A DNA stretch of 63,055 nt from an uncultured Prevotellaceae bacterium (GTDB lineage: Bacteria > Bacteroidota > Bacteroidia > Bacteroidales > Bacteroidaceae): assembly GCA_945865175.1 (NCBI GenBank), contig CAMBDA010000017.1, positions 1 through 63,055 on the forward strand, written 5' to 3'. The position numbers and the translations under genes are program-made. Positions 18,382 through 26,752 of this stretch are shown here, in pieces (the stretch's first letter is position 1; each line of letters begins with the position of its first letter). The notes under the pieces are model-generated. The model was not told where the DNA came from and searched no databases. It saw only the letters and a program-made list of their open reading frames with translations.

Positions 18382-19569
18382 TTATTGGTTGCTGGTTGCC
18401 TGGGGAACGGTGCGTGGCTTTCCGTCCTTGAACAACAGGAATTCCAGTGTGTGGAATCCGCGTACATTCTGGGCGGCCTCCGCCTCGCCTTCGCCGGCCT
18501 CCTGCCCGTATTCCAGATGGCTGAAGTCGCCCGTGCGCAGGATGTTGGCAATGGCGGCCTGGTCGAGCGGCCACGAGTCCATGTTGGGGTCGAGCCCTTC
18601 CTCATCTACGGGGCCAAACAGGAACGCTTCGCTCGTTTCCCAGGGCGCACGTGCTGTCATCCATGCTTCGGCAGCCGCTTTGAAGGCTGCGTCCGAAGGG
18701 TTGTCCCTGAGCGCGGCCACTGCGGTGCTCAGCAGGCGGTTGCAGGTGGCCAGGTCGACATAGGTGGGCATCACCACATTATCTACATAGTTTTCCACGA
18801 TGCGCTTCAGTTCTTCGCTTTGTTCCTCGGTGGTGAGGGTGGTGACATAGCTCTTGAGCTTGTTCGACAGCACCTGTTCCAGGGCTGAGCAGGCCTCCAT
18901 GGCAGCCAGCACGCCGCTGTTGCCGATGTGGCTGCGGAAGGGGGCCGCCATGTTCTCGATGGCCACAATGGCAGCGGTGATGGCCGCCTTCGTTTCGGTG
19001 TAGAGCGGTGCATTGTGTGCCAGCAGGTAGCTGGCAAGGCTGTGAGCGGCCTCTGTGCGGCCGTCGCGTGAGCCGTAGAAGGCGTTCTGGATGCTGCGGA
19101 TGTTGTTGGCATAGTCTTCGATGGAATGGTAGCTGTACCAGCTTTCTACGGCATACACGGCCTCAGTGTATTTGCTCGATTCCCACAGGTCGCGCGGTTC
19201 GCCAATCTTGGCTGTGCCCACCTCGTTGGCAATGTCGGCACATCCGTCTACAATCTGCTCCACACATGAGATGGCGCTGGGATAGGCGCTGTTGCCTTGT
19301 TTGAACTGTGTGGCAAACCCGCTGCTTCCCTTGTAGCTCACTTCCCAGTCGGCATGCAGGGTAGCTGCATCCTGTGCCAGCAGGTCGGCCACGCGGCAGG
19401 CGTATGCCGTCCAATTGGCCATGTTCTGCGAGGTGATGTCGATGTCGTCGGTGGCCAGTGTCACCTCGTCGGTGCCTTCAGGCATTGTTTTTTCTGTCTC
19501 TTCGTCGTTGCACCCGGCCAGACTCACCATGGCGGCTAGCCCTAGCATTTTCAGCGTAATTGTCTTCAT
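18382..19569 (-). CDS. Imelysin family lipoprotein (peptidase M75-like, iron-regulated)
   Basis: 395 aa. A lipoprotein signal (LKMLGLAAMVSLAGC) precedes an all-helical imelysin fold with the signature GxHxxE as GFHTLEFLLF, starting near residue 371. Members resemble IrpA and EfeO and are linked to iron uptake; protease activity of the family is doubtful. The start at 19569 is chosen because MKTITLKML gives a proper lipoprotein signal, while the longer ORF adds 43 unlikely residues. Second gene of the operon starting at 20941. Confidence 0.85.
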   Translation of the reverse strand: MKTITLKMLGLAAMVSLAGCNDEETEKTMPEGTDEVTLATDDIDITSQNMANWTAYACRVADLLAQDAATLHADWEVSYKGSSGFATQFKQGNSAYPSAISCVEQIVDGCADIANEVGTAKIGEPRDLWESSKYTEAVYAVESWYSYHSIEDYANNIRSIQNAFYGSRDGRTEAAHSLASYLLAHNAPLYTETKAAITAAIVAIENMAAPFRSHIGNSGVLAAMEACSALEQVLSNKLKSYVTTLTTEEQSEELKRIVENYVDNVVMPTYVDLATCNRLLSTAVAALRDNPSDAAFKAAAEAWMTARAPWETSEAFLFGPVDEEGLDPNMDSWPLDQAAIANILRTGDFSHLEYGQEAGEGEAEAAQNVRGFHTLEFLLFKDGKPRTVPQATSNQ

Positions 19570-19621
19570 GTCAGTAGTTGTTTGATAAATTATATATTTG
19601 TTTGATAAGTAAATAAATGGC

Positions 19622-20941
19622 TTAGGATTTCTTTCTTGTGGTGCGGTCCGAGAAGAACCAGCCGGCAAAGGCCACGCCCAGCGCAAATTCGTTTTCACTG
19701 TTGTATGCCCCTCCTCCGATACGGCGCTGGGTGTAGTCGGCCTTGATGATGATGAAGGGGAGCGGGCGGTAGTTGAGACCGGCTGTCCAAAGGGATGTCT
19801 TCAGCCTTTCGTCGGCCACATAGGGCGCATCCACCTGCTGCTGCGCATTGTAGTATTCATAGCGGGCAAACGGGATGAGGTCGGGCATTCGCTTGCCGGC
19901 CACCAGTCCTTTCAGCTTCAGGCCGGCCTCCATGCCATAGCAGGCAGCCTTGTGGGCGATGGGGGCCGTGCGTGTGTAGGGGGAGTTGTTCGACAGTTTC
20001 ACGTTCCTGCCCGTCAGGGCTGCGGAGTTGCTCAGATTGCCGCGTAGCAGGTTGGCCGTAGCCGTCAGCCATGTGTTGTTGTAGCGGGCGTCGGCGCTCC
20101 AGATGCGCACAGGCACCCTGAAACTGTAGGTCTGCGGCTTGTCCGAGTTGGCAGCCGCATTGGCGCAGTAATAGAAGGTGCCTCCCACCGTGAGTCCTGG
20201 CAGGCCGCTGTAGCTGAGACGGGCGGTGTAGGCGGGACTGGTGAAGTTGTCATCCTCAAAGAGCCCCTGTTTGCCCGAAGCCACCCAGTTGTTGCGGTCA
20301 AACCCATTGGCGTTGAGCCCCTCTGTCAGCATGGCCGCCCATTGGAAGCTGGCCCATCGGCGACCAAACTGGCCATAGAGCTTGATGCCTGTCTCGTGCC
20401 AGGTGGCAGGCACCATCGACCGCTCTCCCTCGGGTCTTATGGCGGACAGGTAGTTTATGGGCTCATGGTAGAGGTTCCATGTGCCCACGGGCAACACCAC
20501 GTGTCCCATCTGCAGGTTGAACCACGGGCTGGGGCTGTAGGTGATGTGGAGTTGCTCCAGCACCACCTCGCCGCCTTTTTCAATTTCCGTTTCGTATTCC
20601 CCGTTTTCGGTGTTCTCCAGTTCGTACACTGTGCCCGTGCCCCCGTTCTCAAACTCAATCTCCAGTCCCAGCCGCCACCGTCGGTTCCATTTGTAGTCGC
20701 CTGCGATGGTGAAGCGCGGGATGGAGATGGTGCCTCGGTGGATGTGGCTGTTGCCCTGCTGGGTGCCATTGAAGCGGTTGATGCCGTAGTTCTTGAAGGC
20801 GGCCATCAACTCGCCGTAGCCGCCTACGCGGAAGCGGTCGAATGTGTCGTATTCTGTGGAATCCCTGTTCCACTTGGCCGATGCGCTGGCCGATGCCAGT
20901 GCAGCCGTAAGCATGAAAGCCCATGTTCTTTTTGCAGTCAT
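19622..20941 (-). CDS. Outer-membrane porin, first gene of the haem/imelysin operon
   Basis: About 439 aa. The signal peptide (TWAFMLTAALASASASA) is followed by FRVGGYGELMAAFKNYGINRF and a long series of amphipathic strands. RWRLGLEIEFENGGTGTVYE and LQMGHVVLPVGTWN are porin-like. The start at 20941 is supported by a TACCTTTG promoter element 38 bases upstream that lies inside the longer ORF. The 52-base gap to imelysin carries no visible terminator. It may let chelated iron or another metal species cross the outer membrane. Confidence 0.78.
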   Translation of the reverse strand: MTAKRTWAFMLTAALASASASAKWNRDSTEYDTFDRFRVGGYGELMAAFKNYGINRFNGTQQGNSHIHRGTISIPRFTIAGDYKWNRRWRLGLEIEFENGGTGTVYELENTENGEYETEIEKGGEVVLEQLHITYSPSPWFNLQMGHVVLPVGTWNLYHEPINYLSAIRPEGERSMVPATWHETGIKLYGQFGRRWASFQWAAMLTEGLNANGFDRNNWVASGKQGLFEDDNFTSPAYTARLSYSGLPGLTVGGTFYYCANAAANSDKPQTYSFRVPVRIWSADARYNNTWLTATANLLRGNLSNSAALTGRNVKLSNNSPYTRTAPIAHKAACYGMEAGLKLKGLVAGKRMPDLIPFARYEYYNAQQQVDAPYVADERLKTSLWTAGLNYRPLPFIIIKADYTQRRIGGGAYNSENEFALGVAFAGWFFSDRTTRKKS

Positions 20942-20978
20942 GTTGTGCGTATTGTTGTTTATGTTCTGTTTCCGGCTG

Positions 20979-20986
20979 CAAAGGTA
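20979..20986 (-). promoter_or_regulatory. -7 promoter element TACCTTTG for the haem/imelysin operon
   Basis: Minus-strand consensus followed by CAGCC. It sets the porin start at 20941. No Fur-like palindrome is evident next to it by eye. Confidence 0.6.
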
Positions 20987-21055
20987 CGCCTGTTTGCAGA
21001 ACGCCACAATACGCAAAAAATATGATTTTCACCCGTGTCCCCTCCCCCGGGCAGT

Positions 21056-21074
21056 TACCCAAAAACAGTGATTT
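21056..21074. repeat. 19-bp repeat, copy 1
   Basis: TACCCAAAAACAGTGATTT, identical to 31094-31112. Both copies are intergenic and upstream of divergent or separated genes. Confidence 0.6.
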
Positions 21075-21113
21075 CCGCTATTTGATAACGAAACTATCCG
21101 AATATGGATGCTA

Positions 21114-21434
21114 TTATCTTGTCGACAATATGGTCAAAATACATTTCCTTAATGAAACCGTTTTTTTTGAAACAATCTCATTAACATTGTACATTCCCAT
21201 GATATGCGTAATAAAATAGGACTGCTTCGCCATAGGTTTGCTAAGCCATTCATCCTCAATTTTGATAGTATAGTCAGGATGATGGTTTTTTGAGGATATG
21301 AGCAATACATAAATCATACCATCCTCCACCGCTTGTAGTTCGTCGGATGACACAACAAGTGCAGGATGTATCAATGGAGTGCCATCTGGCATTGTGAATG
21401 AGACCTCTACGATTTCCCTTTGTCTGACTCTCAT
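21114..21434 (-). CDS. MazF/PemK-like toxin of a type II toxin-antitoxin pair
   Basis: About 106 aa. The N-terminal pattern RQREIVEVSFTMPDGTPLIHP followed by ALVVSS matches the MazF/PemK fold (start strand, G/P-L-HPALV). Such proteins are usually RNA endonucleases; the later YTIKIEDEWLSKPMAKQSYFI fits the family core. The ATG at 21434 overlaps the antitoxin stop as ATGA; another ATG sits at 21440. Toxin activity is inferred from fold and gene order. Confidence 0.65.
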   Translation of the reverse strand: MRVRQREIVEVSFTMPDGTPLIHPALVVSSDELQAVEDGMIYVLLISSKNHHPDYTIKIEDEWLSKPMAKQSYFITHIMGMYNVNEIVSKKTVSLRKCILTILSTR

Positions 21435-21700
21435 AACCATTTTACCACGTTTTTGGTTGCAGGTTTTGAATGAACCAGCATCCTGTATTGTTCATCCGTG
21501 AGTGGCTTGTAATCATTCATGTCAAGCGCAGGGGCATCCTCCAACTCCTTGGCAAGTTCATCATCAGACAATGCACATCTGCCATGTCTTGCCCTGGGCA
21601 GTGCAATGTCCTCGTATAAATGATCTGCCAGCCATTTCTTGTTGGAAGAACTAAACGTCGACAGCATTTGGTAAATGTTTTCTATTGTCAGAGTATCCAT
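21431..21700 (-). CDS. Antitoxin-like partner of the MazF/PemK-like protein
   Basis: About 89 aa (MDTLTIENIYQMLSTFSSSNKKWLA to the C-terminus VVKWL), acidic in the centre (SDDELAKELEDAPALDMNDY). It has no obvious DNA-binding motif; the N-terminal helix could dimerise. The start at 21700 (or 21706) is chosen because a TACCTTTG promoter element lies at 21729-21736, inside the longer ORF. The four-base stop/start overlap with the toxin gene is typical of antitoxin-first pairs. Confidence 0.55.
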   Translation of the reverse strand: MDTLTIENIYQMLSTFSSSNKKWLADHLYEDIALPRARHGRCALSDDELAKELEDAPALDMNDYKPLTDEQYRMLVHSKPATKNVVKWL

Positions 21701-21728
21701 AAACATGTATGATTTAGTGATTGATGTG

Positions 21729-21736
21729 CAAAGGTA
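21729..21736 (-). promoter_or_regulatory. -7 promoter element TACCTTTG for the toxin-antitoxin pair
   Basis: Minus-strand consensus followed by CACATC, about 30 bases before the antitoxin start. Confidence 0.6.
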
Positions 21737-21850
21737 AAACATTTTTTTATATTCACCAATCATTTAACCTATTTTTAAGGACAAATGCCTTTTCAGCCCT
21801 GTATATCCGCAGCCTGGAAGGGCAACCTGTCGCAGCATGACATTCCACTA

Positions 21851-21915
21851 GCGCCCCAGAGGGGCAGCCTGCCCTCAGCCCAGGGCAGAAGTATAGCGGA
21901 ATGACACTCTGGGTT
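21851..21915. repeat. Dispersed double-hairpin repeat, copy 1
   Basis: It begins GCGCCCCAGAGGGGCA (short hairpin GCCCC-aga-GGGGC), then TCAGCCCAGGGCAGA and, after a spacer, CTGGGTTATCA. A second copy with the same order is at 22861. The 82-aa ORF that crosses it is a translation of the repeat. Confidence 0.65.
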
Positions 21916-22086
21916 ATCACGCCACACACAAAAACCGTCGCCCTTTCTCCTATCTCATGTCGTTCTGACAGGTAAGCATCGCTGAATAGCCACGATACCA
22001 AGCGATTAAGTTAAAAAGGCGGTTTGCTTTGTTAAAAAAAACAGTTAAAATATGGAAAATTCTTTTGTAATTTGGTACTTAAATAA

Positions 22087-22094
22087 TATCTTTG
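22087..22094 (+). promoter_or_regulatory. -7 promoter element TATCTTTG
   Basis: Followed by TACCC, 22 bases before the ATG at 22116. It excludes the longer ORF start at 22092. Confidence 0.6.
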
Positions 22095-22115
22095 TACCCA
22101 AAAAAACGAATACTC

Positions 22116-22784
22116 ATGAAAATTGTTCAGACATTTTGGAGTGGAGGTTTATCACTTCGCGAGAGCGTATTCCCAAAGGCAGTCGTGTTGTTCCTGCTCT
22201 CATTCCTGTTGGCAGGAACCGTGATGTCGGCAAGGACCAAGCAGCCTTATGTGCGACACAAGGTGACCCGGGTTACACGCGAACCTGGTTCCAACAAGCA
22301 TCTGAATTTCATTTTTTGCGAGGATGCAGAGTATGTCTATGGCGGAAGGGAATTCGACGTGACGGCAAGAATAGACTTCCCCTATTATGCAGAAGTCAAG
22401 AAGAAAGGGTCATGGAAGCATGTGGATTGTCCCATGCCAGACCCGGAACTTGCAAAAGAACCGGTGCCGGATTCGGTGCGTGTGGTGCTTCATTTTTATA
22501 TGCGTGAAAGAAAGGGGACTGCCGAACAGGCATATTCTGCGGTGACAGTGAAGGTGCCACTGAAGAAGGGGAAGGCGCGTTTGCTGGCTCGCCAGGGAGT
22601 ATATTGCCACATGCAGCCGCGCTTGTCACCTGCCGGGAAGGAGGTATATCTGGATGCGGAGATGGACATTGACATGAAGCATCCCGAAAAGTGCTGGCTA
22701 AAATATCGGTTCAAGGAGGTGAAGCGTGCCAGTGAAGTGATGTCCTTCGAGGCTATGCCGGATCCTCCATACAATTGGCGTTAG
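22116..22784 (+). CDS. Exported hypothetical protein
   Basis: 222 aa. A hydrophobic segment at about residues 22-38 (KAVVLFLLSFLLAGTVMSA) is a signal peptide or anchor. The rest looks beta-rich (VRVVLHFYMRERKGTAEQAY, DAEMDIDMKHPEKCWLKYRF) and could be a secreted fold of the jelly-roll or Ig kind, but no family is recognised. It is flanked on both sides by the double-hairpin repeat and sits just outside the island, in the opposite direction to the amidase. Confidence 0.65.
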   Translation: MKIVQTFWSGGLSLRESVFPKAVVLFLLSFLLAGTVMSARTKQPYVRHKVTRVTREPGSNKHLNFIFCEDAEYVYGGREFDVTARIDFPYYAEVKKKGSWKHVDCPMPDPELAKEPVPDSVRVVLHFYMRERKGTAEQAYSAVTVKVPLKKGKARLLARQGVYCHMQPRLSPAGKEVYLDAEMDIDMKHPEKCWLKYRFKEVKRASEVMSFEAMPDPPYNWR

Positions 22785-22860
22785 AGGGGGCGTGTGCGTT
22801 TCCATATCCAAGGTTACGTTGCAATGCGCTCCGAAGGGAATGGCATGATTATGTAGTAAT

Positions 22861-22925
22861 GCGCCCCAGAGGGGCAATAAGCCATCAGCCCAGGGCAGAG
22901 CGGAGCGGCACCCTGGGTAATCAAT
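22861..22925. repeat. Dispersed double-hairpin repeat, copy 2
   Basis: GCGCCCCAGAGGGGCA, then TCAGCCCAGGGCAGAG, then CACCCTGGGTAATCA. CCCAGGG pairs with CCCTGGG across the spacer, and GCCCC with GGGGC. The order matches 21851-21915. Confidence 0.65.
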
Positions 22926-23024
22926 CCAATTGATATGATCCGACACCCTACAGGGGCAAAAGCAGGACTACCTACACATGATGGTTCTTCTTTTGCCCCC
23001 ACTTTGTTCCCTGCCTTCTTCCCC

Positions 23025-23459
23025 CTAAACAGGGGGACCGAGGGGGTCTTCATATTCCTCTGCCACCGAAAAGCCCGGACAGTGGGGCTTGCGGGGATCC
23101 ATGTCCTGGTGACCCACCACCCGGGCCTGGGGATAGCGGGTGCGGAGCTGGCGGATGAGAAGGGCGAGGGCGCGGCGCTGGGCGGGCGTGCGGGTGTCGG
23201 CGGGTGTATGGCCGTCGGGGGCGAGGCCGCCGATGTAGCACACACCGATGGAATGCCGGTTGTGGCCGCGGCAATGGGCACCGGGCTGCTCTTCGGGACA
23301 GGCGGGCTCGATGGTGCCGTCGGTGGGAATCACGTAGTGGTAGCCGCAGCTGTCCCATCCGTTCTGGGTGCGATGGATGCGGTCGATGTCGGCCATGCGG
23401 AGGGCACTGCCCGCCTTGTTGGCAGAGCAGTGCACGATGATGTGGGTGATGGTTCTCAT
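23025..23459 (-). CDS. N-acetylmuramoyl-L-alanine amidase (amidase_2, endolysin-like)
   Basis: 144 aa. It cleaves the bond between muramic acid and the stem peptide of peptidoglycan. The zinc-site pattern is HIIVHCSA at the N-terminus, GYHYVIPTDGTI in the middle, and GHQDMDPRKPHCPGF near the C-terminus. It is a compact catalytic domain with no signal peptide, as in phage endolysins. The start at 23459 follows the family N-terminus (MRTITHIIVHC). It lies 16 bases downstream of the lipoprotein gene, last in the island's minus-strand operon. Confidence 0.9.
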   Translation of the reverse strand: MRTITHIIVHCSANKAGSALRMADIDRIHRTQNGWDSCGYHYVIPTDGTIEPACPEEQPGAHCRGHNRHSIGVCYIGGLAPDGHTPADTRTPAQRRALALLIRQLRTRYPQARVVGHQDMDPRKPHCPGFSVAEEYEDPLGPPV

Positions 23460-23475
23460 TGTAGGTAAGGGATGG

Positions 23476-23901
23476 TCAGGATTTATTCTGCGGAAAGGCC
23501 ATTGCCAGGGCCAGGGCGATGAAGAAGGCCACGGCGATGAGGCGGGCCGCGCGGTCGTACCAGGGCACACGATAGGGCGCGGGCTCCTGCACTACCGTGT
23601 GCACGACGGTGTCGCGGTGCACCAGGCGTAGCGTGTCGCGCATCAGCCGCAGGCGGTATTCCACCCGCGTGTCGTGCAGATAGACGGTGTCGGGGGCCGG
23701 CTGCAGGAGGAGGGTGTCCGACGGGCGGGCACGCCGGTAGTCCTGCCTTCGGTCGTGGAGCACGAAGACGCTGTCGTAGCGCAGCTGGAGGGTCTCCACC
23801 GTGTCGTGGGTGGACTGCTGGCTGGAGGCGGTGGTGCGCGACGTGTGGCAGGCTGTGGTCAGGCAGGCTGCCGTGAGCAGAAGGATGGCGGGATGTTTCA
23901 T
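23476..23901 (-). CDS. Small lipoprotein with C-terminal membrane segment
   Basis: 141 aa. The lipoprotein signal is AILLLTAACLTTAC. The polar middle (YDSVFVLHDRRQDYRRARPSDTL, then LVHRDTVVHTVV) looks like beta hairpins or coils, and a hydrophobic segment near the C-terminus (LIAVAFFIALALAMAF) could span a membrane. Having both ends membrane-associated, next to an endolysin-like amidase, recalls spanins, but homology is not shown. The ATG overlaps the upstream stop as ATGA. Confidence 0.65.
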   Translation of the reverse strand: MKHPAILLLTAACLTTACHTSRTTASSQQSTHDTVETLQLRYDSVFVLHDRRQDYRRARPSDTLLLQPAPDTVYLHDTRVEYRLRLMRDTLRLVHRDTVVHTVVQEPAPYRVPWYDRAARLIAVAFFIALALAMAFPQNKS

Positions 23902-24377
23902 GACTGTGGGGGTGTTTGGAGATGGTGGGGAAAACCGGTTACTACGAGGGTTACGGCAATGCCCCGGCCGACGGCCTTGCGCAGGCGTTCGGAGAGCTGG
24001 GCATAGGGCATGCGCGTGTGCTTCATGCATCCGGGCACAATGAGTGTGCCCATGAGCACGGAACCGTCGGTGCGGCCGTGTACGCCGTTGCCCATTTTCA
24101 GCTGGGGGCAGCAAGTGGGCAGCAGGGTGTTGCCATAGTGTTCGCCGCCTCTTGGGCAGCACGTGCAGCGCAGCGCGGCGTTGTGGCCTGGACTGCCCGT
24201 GATGAGTGGCACGTGGCGGCCATACTGGCGGCAATAGTGGCGCAGGATGGTGTATACGCCCGGGTGCAGCGCGGTGGACACGTTTTCTGTGGTGTCGCAG
24301 AGCCTTTGCCCGTCGATGTACAGCACGCCGTCGCAGGCGTGTGCAGTCATTTGGGTGTGGGTGATTGTGAGTGTCAT
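23898..24377 (-). CDS. DUF5675-like protein
   Basis: 159 aa. GVLYIDGQRLCDTTEN, then TALHPGVYTI and NGVHGRTDGSVLMG, follow the order of DUF5675 domains, which are often phage-associated and near lysis genes. The usual Cys in the family's GCILVG-like motif appears to be Ser here (DGSVLMG). The start is 7 bases after the primase stop; the stop overlaps the next gene as ATGA. Function is unknown. Confidence 0.65.
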   Translation of the reverse strand: MTLTITHTQMTAHACDGVLYIDGQRLCDTTENVSTALHPGVYTILRHYCRQYGRHVPLITGSPGHNAALRCTCCPRGGEHYGNTLLPTCCPQLKMGNGVHGRTDGSVLMGTLIVPGCMKHTRMPYAQLSERLRKAVGRGIAVTLVVTGFPHHLQTPPQS

Positions 24378-24384
24378 ATTCTGC

Positions 24385-25377
24385 TTAGTTTGATGGGTGA
24401 CGGATGGATTCATAATGGAGAAGGTAGAGGTCGGAGTAGTCCTTGCAGCCCGGCGGCAGGCTGTGCCTGTGGAGGGTGCTTCCCAGGGAGGCGGCCATTG
24501 CGGAGAGCGACTGGAAGAGCCTTTCCCCGGGCGCGTCGGCATCGGGACAGGCGTGCAGGTTGAGCGGGCCGATGCGTTCGGCCAGGCTGCGGAGCACCTC
24601 CTTGTCGGCCTGTGTGAGCAGTGTGGCCGAGGGGATGGCGATGGCCTTGTGGCCGGCCGAGAGCATGGCCATGCAGTCGGTGACCCCTTCGGCAATGTAG
24701 AGCGGTTCGCCGGGTGCGAGCAGGGTGGTCACGGGCAGGTTGTAGATGCCGCAACGGCCTCCGCGCGGAAAGCGGAAACGCGGAGGCGCGGGGCTGAGCT
24801 CGTGGCCGGAGCCTGCCAGTCCCAGATAGCGCGACTGCACGGAGAGCAGCCGCCCGCCGGGGGAACGGTAGGGGATGAGCAGGGCAGGTGCGTCGTAGAA
24901 CGGACGGCCGTGGCGCCAGCAGGGCATGGAGTGCGATATGCTGGAGATGCCCAGCCAGCGGATGACCTCGGGCCGGTAGTGGCGCTCCTGGAACAGGAAA
25001 CGGCATGCTTCGGGGCTGAGCTCGGGATGGGCCACCAGGGACTCCAGCCATTCGGTGTCCAGGGGTATCTCCTGCCGCATCCGCGGAAGCGGCAGGCGGC
25101 TGGAGGCCGCGGACAGGATGATGCCGTGATGCGCTGCCAGCCACCGGCAGGCCTCGGGCAGGGAGATGTGGAACTTGTGCATGACCAGGTCGATGGGGCC
25201 GCCATGGGCATCGCATGCAAAGCAGTGGAAGGTGTTGCGGCCCACATGGAAATGGAGCGAGGGATGCCTGTCCTCATGGAAGGGGCAGCGTGCCAGATGG
25301 CGCATCACAGGTATGCCCAGGTCGGCAGCCACAGCCTCGATGGGCAGGCTGCGAAAGGTTTCCAGATTCTGTATCAT
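24385..25377 (-). CDS. CHC2 zinc-finger / Toprim DNA primase
   Basis: 330 aa. It synthesises RNA primers for DNA replication. The N-terminal CHC2 zinc ribbon (CPFHEDRHPS ... FHCFACDAHGG) spans about residues 32-65. The Toprim domain has LYIAEGVTDCMAML and the acidic CPDADAPGE. It is shorter than DnaG and lacks the helicase-binding C-terminal domain, as in mobile-element primases. Its ATG overlaps the stop of the DUF3987 gene as ATGA, so the two likely work together. Confidence 0.88.
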   Translation of the reverse strand: MIQNLETFRSLPIEAVAADLGIPVMRHLARCPFHEDRHPSLHFHVGRNTFHCFACDAHGGPIDLVMHKFHISLPEACRWLAAHHGIILSAASSRLPLPRMRQEIPLDTEWLESLVAHPELSPEACRFLFQERHYRPEVIRWLGISSISHSMPCWRHGRPFYDAPALLIPYRSPGGRLLSVQSRYLGLAGSGHELSPAPPRFRFPRGGRCGIYNLPVTTLLAPGEPLYIAEGVTDCMAMLSAGHKAIAIPSATLLTQADKEVLRSLAERIGPLNLHACPDADAPGERLFQSLSAMAASLGSTLHRHSLPPGCKDYSDLYLLHYESIRHPSN

Positions 25378-26752
25378 TTTGCGTCGGTTTTATGGGTTTT
25401 GCGATAAAGGTCGTTCTCCACAAGCTCAATGTCGCCCGACTTGGTCCAGAGGTACAGGAACTTGCGTCCTGAGGTGCACAAGTCGCTGGCCTCCACCAGG
25501 TCGTAGAGCATCTGCCGGGAAAAGCGTTCGGGCAGGAGGGCATAGATGCCGGGAAAGCGCACCTGCTTCTGCCTTCTGGACGACTTCTTGTGGATTTCCT
25601 CAAAACGTTCTCCCCACATTTCCAGCAGTGTGTGCAGGCAGTATTCGGCCAGGAAGGTGTAGAGTTTCTTGCAGTGGCGGCGGGCTTTGCTTTCGGCGGT
25701 GCCCTGGAGCTGGTACAGGTAGTAGCACAGGGCCGTCATGCGGTAGGCATTCACGCTGGCACGCTTGCGGAACACGTCCAGTGCCGTGTAGCCTTTGAGC
25801 AAGGCCTCGTGTCCCTTGGCGCGGCACCAGTCGGCCACGGTGCTGTCGATCCACTGCATGTCCAGGTATTTCTCGGGCTGCAGCGTGCCGTCGGGCTTGA
25901 AGGTGTCCTCCATCATCCGCTGCAGGGTGGCATTGATGCGAGAGAGCTGCTCCTCGGTGTAGGGGCGGAAACGGTTGCCGTCGGCACCCAGCTGGTCGGG
26001 CATCATGCACAGGGTGCAGCGCGTGATGTTGCCGCCCTCGATGGAGTCGTCGTCCATATAGCGGTTCAGGGCCGAGGGGGTGGCACAGAACAGGGTGCAC
26101 ATGTTGATGTCCACGATGGCCGAATAGCTCTCGGCCGACACGAAGTCGATGCCGAAGGTGGCCCCCAGGTCGAAGCTGTTGCGCAGGATGGTGCGCAGGT
26201 TGCTGTAGCCGCTTTTGCCGGCATCCACCATCTGGGCCAGCTCGTCGGAAAACATGAAGAAGGTGAGCGTGCAGCCATATTTGCGCACATGGTGGTCGCT
26301 CCTTTTCACGAGCATCGTCTTGCTGATGGTGGGGGTATCAGGCGGATGATGGTGAGCGGTTCGGGCTCCAGGCGTTCGTTGGCCTTGCGGCAGCGCCTGC
26401 GTTCGCGGTAGGCCTGTTCAGTCTGGCGTTCGTTCTTGTCGTGCTCCTTCAGCGTGGGGCCCATGATGAGGTCCTCGATGATGGACACGAACGACTTGCC
26501 CGACGACTGTGGACCCACCACAATCACCTGCAGCAGCAGGGCCGAGGGGCGGCCGTCGTAATAGTAGCGGAGCCTCACCCTGGGGAGCAGGGCACACAGC
26601 GGCGACAGGGAGGCCATGAAATACTGGAGGAGCATGCCCTCGGGAGCGTTTTTCACGATCTCGCGCAGCGGACAGGGCAGCTCGCCGGGCCGGACGGGAA
26701 GGCCGATTGCCGGTTGCTCGTCCAGGGGTGGAAGGATGGTTTGGGATTTCAT
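25374..26752 (-). pseudogene. DUF3987-family ATPase/helicase-like protein, split by a one-base frameshift
   Basis: The gene starts at 26752 (MKSQTILPPL). Walker A GPQSSGKS is in the first 148 residues, which end after IRLIPPPSARRCS at 26306. The rest continues one frame over (TMLVKRSDHHVRKYG onward, 313 aa from 26315 to 25374) with FFMFSDELAQM as the Walker B region. One more C in the coding-strand run of five (G5 at 26331-26335) would restore IRLIPPTISKTMLVKR, the expected family sequence. It may be inactivated, phase-variable by slippage, or a sequencing error. Its start overlaps the upstream gene as ATGA. Confidence 0.8.

Noticed and set aside
21753..22001. 82-aa ORF containing CPGLRAGCPSGALVE
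   Set aside because: It is a translation of the double-hairpin repeat and has no promoter or homologous coding feature.
26325..26340. Programmed -1 ribosomal frameshift in the DUF3987 gene
   Set aside because: ACCCCCA does not fit the X XXY YYZ slippery rule well, and I see no clear downstream pseudoknot.
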